A DNA stretch of 64,000 bases, taken from assembly GCF_003012815.1 (NCBI RefSeq), contig NZ_PXYJ01000002.1, positions 516,196-580,195 of the forward strand, in the 5' to 3' direction. This DNA is from Allosphingosinicella vermicomposti (GTDB taxonomy: Bacteria > Pseudomonadota > Alphaproteobacteria > Sphingomonadales > Sphingomonadaceae). Positions 60,031-64,000 of the stretch are shown one piece after another. The first letter of the stretch is position 1; every line of letters begins with the position of its first letter. Position numbers and translations under genes: made by a program. Below the pieces are notes generated by a model that was not told where the DNA came from, did no database searches, and saw only the letters and a program-made list of their open reading frames with translations.

Positions 60031-60648
60031 CTATTTGCCCCATGCTTTCTCGCACGCATTGCGCGCAGCCTCAGGCACAGTGGCGCAATTCGGCTTGCCG
60101 ACGCCAGGTGGCGGCGCGCCCAGGGACGGCGGAACGACAGGCCCTGGAGGAACAGCAGTTGCCCCGCTTTCGCATGAACGGCGGCTATATTCGTCCCAAA
60201 GAACGGTCATGGTCGCGATCGCGCGCTGATTGTCGGCAAAGGATGCCTGCCATTCCTTCCCCGTCGCCTGACCTTCCTTCAGTTGCGCAGCCTGCTTCCT
60301 TCCCTGAGCCGCGCCCGCCGCATAGGCCGCAGCGGTTCCGGCTGGACCCAATTGGCCGAGCACGGCGATGGTGCTGCCCGTGGCCGCGGAGCCTGCGACC
60401 ATTTCGTCATATTGCGCCTTGGCCTTGTCGGTGGCGGCCAACTGGCCCTGATAGCCAGCCTGTCCCACGCGATTATAGGCTGCGATGGCTTCGCCCAATT
60501 GCCCGCAGGACATATCGCGCGCCTTTTCCGCGCTTATCTCCGAACTGGGAGGGGGCGGCGCCGGCGGTGCCTTCACGACCCGCGCCACGAGTGGTTGGGC
60601 CGTGACCGATGCCCCGACAAGAACGGTCGTGATCAAAGAAAACCGCAT
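60031..60648 (-). CDS. Secreted hypothetical protein with Cys pair
   Basis: 205 residues, start MRFSLITTVLVGASVTAQ after AAAGGGG, with a signal peptide (about 1-25). A Pro-rich stretch (KAPPAPPPPSSE), a helical middle (ARDMSCGQLGEAIAAYNRVGQAGYQGQL; GSAATGSTIAVLGQLGPAGTAAAYAAGA), then a conserved pair of Cys in a C-terminal tail (YSRRSCESG and PNCATVPEAARNACEKAWGK). The Gly/Ala-rich middle could be membrane-associated. No function recognised. Confidence 0.72.
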   Translation of the reverse strand: MRFSLITTVLVGASVTAQPLVARVVKAPPAPPPPSSEISAEKARDMSCGQLGEAIAAYNRVGQAGYQGQLAATDKAKAQYDEMVAGSAATGSTIAVLGQLGPAGTAAAYAAGAAQGRKQAAQLKEGQATGKEWQASFADNQRAIATMTVLWDEYSRRSCESGATAVPPGPVVPPSLGAPPPGVGKPNCATVPEAARNACEKAWGK

Positions 60649-61069
60649 GGGAACCCCTTTCCAGCGCAATCGAAACAATATTCAGACAGGAAAATCGAAA
60701 AATCCGAGAAAAGCCCCTATCGTGCTGCGAAGGCAGCGCCTTTTGCGACAAGCGCGAACTGCTCCACGCCCAGACCGCCAAAATCATCGCAGGTTTGCGC
60801 GCCGATCGGTTGATGCGCGATGAACAAGAGCGCCGAGGCTGTTGGAGTCGCTTCGAGGGAAAGTTGATGAAATTGATGCTCTGGCAAAGATTTCGCGTCG
60901 TCATTTTCGGGGCGGAAGAGAAGGCCGAGTGACGCCGATATTCCGCCCAAGGACAGACAGCGAAAGGATCTGGCAGTGAAAGGAACCTGGTCGCAAAAGC
61001 AGCATCCGTCGATCCTGCCCTAAATCGACCCCTGTAGGAAAATGGTTTCAGAAGGCGTAATTTGCAGTC
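60649..61069. other. Intergenic region of about 420 bases
   Basis: Between divergent genes. It contains the leader repeat copy 2 and no convincing coding frame. Because a long leader is shared with bipA in its core element, a small RNA or a regulated leader is possible. Confidence 0.35.
60840..60900. repeat. Diverged leader repeat, copy 2
   Basis: Counterpart of 4006-4067, same orientation, same core AAGTTGATGAAATTGATGCT. It lies in the region upstream of the secreted protein at 60.0-60.6 kb. The second word TGTAGGAAAA lies at 61033-61042. Confidence 0.6.
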
Positions 61070-61477
61070 ATGGATCGCTTCTTCACCCTCGCGGCGACAC
61101 GCATTGCCGCATTCGCCGGACAACCCGCCGCCTTCGTCGCGGCGCTGACCCTCATCATCCTATGGCTTGTGAGCGGGCCCATTTTCGGTTGGTCGGATAC
61201 GTGGCAGCTGGTGGTCAACACCGCGACGACGATCGTCACCTTCCTGATGGTGTTCCTCATCCAGAACAGTCAGAACCGGGATGCCGCCGCGATGCAGGCA
61301 AAGCTCGACGAGATCATTCGCGCCGTCCACAATGCACGCAATGAATTTATCGGGATCGAGCATATGACCGATCGGGAGATCGAGGCGATCCGGCTCGCGC
61401 TTGAAGCCCAAGTCAGCGACCATCCGCCCGGCCGCCGCCAATCCGATAGCGTGAGGCGTTTGCTGAGGCGACGCTAA
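61070..61477 (+). CDS. Low-affinity iron permease family protein
   Basis: 135 residues with two transmembrane helices (about 22-40, FVAALTLIILWLVSGPIF and about 48-65, VNTATTIVTFLMVFLIQN), followed by a conserved soluble helix (SQNRDAAAMQAKLDEIIRAVHNARNEFIGIEHMTDREIEAI). The second helix plus IQNSQNRD is the hallmark of the low-affinity Fe/Cu permease family. Iron transport by the bacterial members is not well established. Confidence 0.9.
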   Translation: MDRFFTLAATRIAAFAGQPAAFVAALTLIILWLVSGPIFGWSDTWQLVVNTATTIVTFLMVFLIQNSQNRDAAAMQAKLDEIIRAVHNARNEFIGIEHMTDREIEAIRLALEAQVSDHPPGRRQSDSVRRLLRRR

Positions 61478-61669
61478 TCAGGCGGCCTTGACGCGCGCCT
61501 CTTCACACAGCGCACGTAGCTGGCGGTTGATTGAGAGTCCGGTCAGATGGGCTTCCACCTGATCGTGCCGTTCCCTTTTCAGGCGGGCGCGGATTTCGGC
61601 GACATTGGCGCATTCGCCGGACCGGGCGAGTTCGAAGGCACGTTCGAGGGTCGTTGGGGAGGAGGTCAT
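61478..61669 (-). CDS. Small conserved protein (63 aa)
   Basis: MTSSPTTLERAFELARSGECANVAEIRARLKRERHDQVEAHLTGLSINRQLRALCEEARVKAA in outline: an N-terminal TLERAFELARSGECANVAEIRARL and a basic C-terminal helix. Short proteins with this ERAFELARSG...EIR pattern are common in sphingomonads. Likely DNA- or RNA-binding by charge; no function known. Its stop codon abuts the iron-permease stop. Confidence 0.8.
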   Translation of the reverse strand: MTSSPTTLERAFELARSGECANVAEIRARLKRERHDQVEAHLTGLSINRQLRALCEEARVKAA

Positions 61670-61701
61670 GAAGCCTATATAGGAGCGAAAGTGACGAAAG
61701 G

Positions 61702-62160
61702 CTAATCCGTGGCCGAGGGCACATGCCGCCGCCTGATCTCCTGCGCTTGTGCCGATCCGGCATCCACGTTGCGGATCACGGTGTCGGCGCCATCCTTCTG
61801 AAACGAGAAGGCGCCGTGCAGGCCGCCATCGCCGAGGATGACGTAGAGCCGCCCCGGCTCAAGCGGCTGCGGCGCCTGTGCTGCGGCAAAGCCGGCGGGC
61901 GGCTGGCCATAGGTGGCGGGAAAGCGGAACGCGCAGCCCGGCCCTTCCCACGGCCCCGCCTGATCGATGCGCCAGGCCGGCCCGCCATCCTCAGCAAGAA
62001 TGGCGAAGCTTTGCGGGCACGGCGCCTTCCGCCCATCCGGCGTGTCGCCGACGAACGTTACCCGGCCGTCCACCAGCACCGCCTTCACCGGGGCACTGGG
62101 CGAACAGGCGGAGAGAAGAAGGGCCAGGGAGGCGGTGGCGAGGTGGAAGAAGCTTCTCAT
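61702..62160 (-). CDS. Lipoprotein of unknown function
   Basis: 152 residues, start MRSFFHLATASLALLLSAC with lipobox LLSAC at Cys19. The mature protein has a small beta-rich domain (GRVTFVGDTPDGRKAPCPQSFAILAEDGGPAWRIDQAGPWEGPGCAFRFP) with a Cys pair that could form a disulfide, and a C-terminal GAFSFQKDGADTVIRNVD. No family recognised. Upstream of it lies a B-type repeat. Confidence 0.75.
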   Translation of the reverse strand: MRSFFHLATASLALLLSACSPSAPVKAVLVDGRVTFVGDTPDGRKAPCPQSFAILAEDGGPAWRIDQAGPWEGPGCAFRFPATYGQPPAGFAAAQAPQPLEPGRLYVILGDGGLHGAFSFQKDGADTVIRNVDAGSAQAQEIRRRHVPSATD

Positions 62161-62185
62161 GGTATCGGCTTTACCTCGTCCCATC

Positions 62186-62268
62186 GTCATGCTGAACTTG
62201 TTTCAGCATCCATCCTGCGGGCAACGAGGCCGTCATCGATATGGACCCTGAAACAAGTTCAGGGTGAC
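62186..62268. repeat. Palindromic repeat family B, copy 2
   Basis: GTCATGCTGAACTTGTTTCA to CTGAAACAAGTTCAGGGTGAC. Begins 26 bases upstream of the lipoprotein start. Confidence 0.9.
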
Positions 62269-62331
62269 GGCTGTGGTAGAGCAACAGCGGCCTGGCTTTC
62301 CACCCTCCAAACGCGCTGCTAGCCTCCTCGC

Positions 62332-62661
62332 GTGGAACGGCTGCCGATCGTCTATATCCTCGCGAGCGGGCGGCGCGGGACATTGTATATCGGCGTCACG
62401 TCCGACCTCATCCGCCGCATTCACGAACATCGCGCGGGCGAGCGATCGGGCTTTGTGAGCCGCTATAGCGCCTATCGGCTGGTCTATCATGAGACGCATC
62501 AAACGATGCCGGACGCCATCGCGCGGGAAAAGCAGCTGAAGAACTGGCACCGAGCGTGGAAGCTGAACCTGATTGAGGAAAAGAACCCGCATTGGGAAGA
62601 TCTGGCGATCGGCCTCGGCTTCGCCCCACTGCCACCCGCACCCCACAGACCGTACGCATAA
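62332..62661 (+). CDS. GIY-YIG domain nuclease
   Basis: 109 residues, start GTG (VERLPIVYILASGRRG). GIY-YIG motifs: VYILASGRRGTLYIGVTSDLIRRIHEHR (VYI...LYIG, Arg) and the catalytic Glu in IAREKQLKNWHRAWK. The family of small stand-alone GIY-YIG proteins (UPF0213/YhbQ-like) has DNA-nicking ability in some members; role unclear. It lies within a cluster of four family B repeats. Confidence 0.88.
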   Translation: MERLPIVYILASGRRGTLYIGVTSDLIRRIHEHRAGERSGFVSRYSAYRLVYHETHQTMPDAIAREKQLKNWHRAWKLNLIEEKNPHWEDLAIGLGFAPLPPAPHRPYA

Positions 62662-62679
62662 GGCGCCACCCCACAAACC

Positions 62680-62762
62680 GTCATGCTGAACTTGTGTCAG
62701 CATCCATCCGGCGGGCAACAAGACTGTCCCCGCCATGGACCTTGAAACAAGTTCAGGGTGAC
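62680..62762. repeat. Palindromic repeat family B, copy 3
   Basis: GTCATGCTGAACTTGTGTCA to TTGAAACAAGTTCAGGGTGAC. Starts 19 bases after the GIY-YIG stop. Confidence 0.9.
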
Positions 62763-62778
62763 GTTTCGAGGCGGGCGA

Positions 62779-63051
62779 TCAGTCCAATTCCGCCATGCAT
62801 TTCGCATAGTCGTAGGCGTCTTCGTAATAGGTATCTACTTCCGTCAGATAGCGCTTCAGCTTTCGAAAATAGTCGTCGATCTCGCGGCGATAGCTGCTGA
62901 CCTGCCATTCATCGCAGCCATTGTAGCAAATGGGCTTAGCTGGTCGCGTGATGAACATATTAGGCGCATTCGGGGCTATGCAAAAACCATAAGCCGCATT
63001 GGCCGTGTTACTGGAGACACTGACCGCCGCTGCCGCGACAACGATGGACAT
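62779..63051 (-). CDS. Small exported protein with four Cys
   Basis: 90 residues, start MSIVVAAAAVSVSSNTANA with GTGAAG upstream (a GTG two codons earlier, VKMSIV, is also in frame); signal peptide of about 19 residues. The mature protein has four Cys (FCIAP, PICYNGC, AKCMAE) and the pattern FRKLKRYLTEVDTYYEDAYDYAKC, so a small disulfide-stabilised helical protein is likely. Unknown function. Confidence 0.65.
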   Translation of the reverse strand: MSIVVAAAAVSVSSNTANAAYGFCIAPNAPNMFITRPAKPICYNGCDEWQVSSYRREIDDYFRKLKRYLTEVDTYYEDAYDYAKCMAELD

Positions 63052-63125
63052 CTTCACGATATGGATGGCACCCTCCCTGAGATGAGGAAGCCTTCCATGA
63101 CGGAGGACGGTTAGCAACCCCAGCC

Positions 63126-63208
63126 GTCATGCTGAACTTGTTTCAGCATCCATCCTGCGGGCAACGCGACTGTCGCCGACATGGACCCTGAAACAAGTTC
63201 AGGGTGAC
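63126..63208. repeat. Palindromic repeat family B, copy 4 (supplies the nuclease stop codon)
   Basis: GTCATGCTGAACTTGTTTCA to CTGAAACAAGTTCAGGGTGAC. Its right-hand edge, read on the minus strand as CCG-TCA-CCC-TGA, supplies the last residues and stop of the gene at 63199-63750. Confidence 0.9.
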
Positions 63209-63750
63209 GGTGGGCGGCTGAGGCTGGATGCTATTTCCTCTACCCGTTCTCGTAGTTTCTCAACAGAAACCACCGAGGCCAACCGCCGAATCCCGTCTAG
63301 CGAAATGGATTTCTGGCGCGGAAGGCTGGGTTCCGCCGCGACATAGAATTCCCACTGGTGAGCATTTCTATGATCCGCCGAGGCGCTGGTTAGGGGATGC
63401 CAGGCGAACACAAATATCTCCGCATTACGGCTTCGCTCTTCAATCCACCTGTCCCCATTCTCCCATCGGCCAGTTTTCTCGGCAATGGAAAAGCGGGGCT
63501 TGGGAATGCCGCAGGAGCCTGTGTGCCAGCTCTGCCGCGCCGCCGACTGCTTGACCTGGATGCGAAAGCCGGAGCTTGAATGCCGCAGATCGCACGACGC
63601 CCAATCGCCCGCGCAGAGCAACCAGTCCGGCTCCCGCGCCATCGCCACGATCTCCTCGATGATCTCGCCGCGGATGCTGTTGCGAAGGATCGGCGCACCG
63701 AACAGGCGATCAGCAAGCCGTTTCGTGACAGCGTTAGGCGCGAAATTCAC
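63199..63750 (-). CDS. Probable PD-(D/E)XK family nuclease
   Basis: 183 residues with start GTG (VNFAPNAVTKRLAD) after AAGGGGG; a TTG six codons earlier is the first possible start. The segment GEIIEEIVAMAREPDWLLCAGDWASCDLRHSSSGFRIQVKQSA fits the PD-(D/E)XK nuclease core: Glu29/32, Asp54 and Gln65-x-Lys67, the QxK variant known from Mrr-type enzymes. The rest has a Trp/His-rich region (NAEIFVFAWHP). The C-terminal SP-stop is encoded by a B repeat. Family assignment is an inference from one motif. Confidence 0.6.
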   Translation of the reverse strand: MNFAPNAVTKRLADRLFGAPILRNSIRGEIIEEIVAMAREPDWLLCAGDWASCDLRHSSSGFRIQVKQSAARQSWHTGSCGIPKPRFSIAEKTGRWENGDRWIEERSRNAEIFVFAWHPLTSASADHRNAHQWEFYVAAEPSLPRQKSISLDGIRRLASVVSVEKLRERVEEIASSLSRPPSP

Positions 63751-63770
63751 TGAGGCAGCCCCCTTCAACC

Positions 63771-63853
63771 GTCATGCTGAACTTGTTTCAGCATCCATCC
63801 TGCGGGCAAAACGACTGTCCCCGCCATAGACCCTGAAACAAGTTCAGGGTGAC
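63771..63853. repeat. Palindromic repeat family B, copy 5
   Basis: GTCATGCTGAACTTGTTTCA to CTGAAACAAGTTCAGGGTGAC. Lies 20 bases upstream of the nuclease start, and separates it from the gene at the right edge. Confidence 0.9.
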
Positions 63854-63921
63854 GTCTATAAACCGCCCGAAAACCTCGGCATGGCAGCGCCCTCACTCGG
63901 GAGAGCGCTGCCCTTGACCAA

Positions 63922-64000
63922 CTAACCTTTCTTCGGAGGGGGTGGGGGCATCGAAGGCGCGGCCGACTTCTGTATGCTCGTGTAGCCGCGCGGAGATGGC
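63922..64000 (-). CDS. C-terminal end of a protein (start outside window)
   Basis: The minus-strand frame to the right edge reads SPRGYTSIQKSAAPSMPPPPPKKG before a TAG at 63922-63924. It looks like a genuine protein C-terminus, with a proline run and a basic end, followed 3-35 bases later by a GC-rich hairpin (GGCAGCGCTCTCC / GAGGGCGCTGCC at about 63881-63912). No more can be said from 26 codons. Confidence 0.45.
   Translation of the reverse strand, partial: PSPRGYTSIQKSAAPSMPPPPPKKG

Noticed and set aside
62186..63853. Regular repeats resembling a CRISPR array
   Set aside because: Copies are 400-700 bp apart with genes between, are palindromic over their whole length and have no short uniform spacers or cas genes.

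Overview
The window looks like a chromosomal segment of a high-GC alphaproteobacterium of the order Sphingomonadales. The grounds are inference from gene content and style: a sphingomonad-type TonB-dependent receptor with a Gly/Arg-rich insert, DUF3035 lipoprotein next to lspA, hflK-hflC-degP opposite mrp, an alphaproteobacterial-style RNase E with an acidic insert, prfB without the programmed frameshift, and many dispersed palindromic repeats. There is no prophage, insertion sequence or CRISPR array. One tRNA (Gln, CUG) is present.

Layout. 0-13 kb: 3' part of a GH3 glucosidase, a small secreted protein, bipA/typA, a low-GC membrane protein with a HEPN-like motif, two small secreted proteins, a HAD phosphatase, other envelope proteins, a metallophosphoesterase, then the cyanide-insensitive-type bd oxidase operon cydA-cydB-DUF2474-DUF423 with an FNR/FixK-type box upstream. 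12.7-20 kb: an orphan LytS-type kinase, an M49-type peptidase lipoprotein, tRNA-Gln, ppx-rlmE, DsbA-like and BepA-like periplasmic quality-control proteins. 20-36 kb: rne, amidase, PBP1a, prfB, a methyltransferase-like lipoprotein, short RadC, thyA-folA(low GC)-ribF-ileS-lspA-DUF3035. 36-51 kb: TorF-like porin, an interrupted metC, sseA, queF, panE, thioesterase, HerA-like ATPase, degP-hflC-hflK, mrp, a CoA-binding protein, pmbA, ubiA. 51-64 kb: TonB receptor, NUDIX, extensin-like protein, SWIB protein, a head-to-head pair for murein peptide recycling (LD-carboxypeptidase and Mpl-like ligase), methyltransferase, OsmC, several small envelope proteins, a GIY-YIG nuclease and a probable PD-(D/E)XK nuclease.

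The most striking feature is a dense population of palindromic repeats of at least six sequence families (called A-F here). Most lie within about 20 bp of a stop codon, but several are inside or at the edge of reading frames. One is an in-frame insert of about 42 codons in ileS, two lie in the N-terminal codons of exported proteins (the BepA-like protease and a methyltransferase lipoprotein), and two supply the last codons and stop of a protein (the amidase and the nuclease at 63.2 kb). This resembles the in-frame palindromic elements known from Rickettsia, but I cannot test homology here.

Other points to note: metC is broken by one in-frame TAG; folA beside thyA is compositionally foreign although its position looks native; and a diverged element of about 60 bp is present in two leader regions (bipA and 60.8 kb). 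All functional names come from reading motifs and family resemblance by eye; no search was run.
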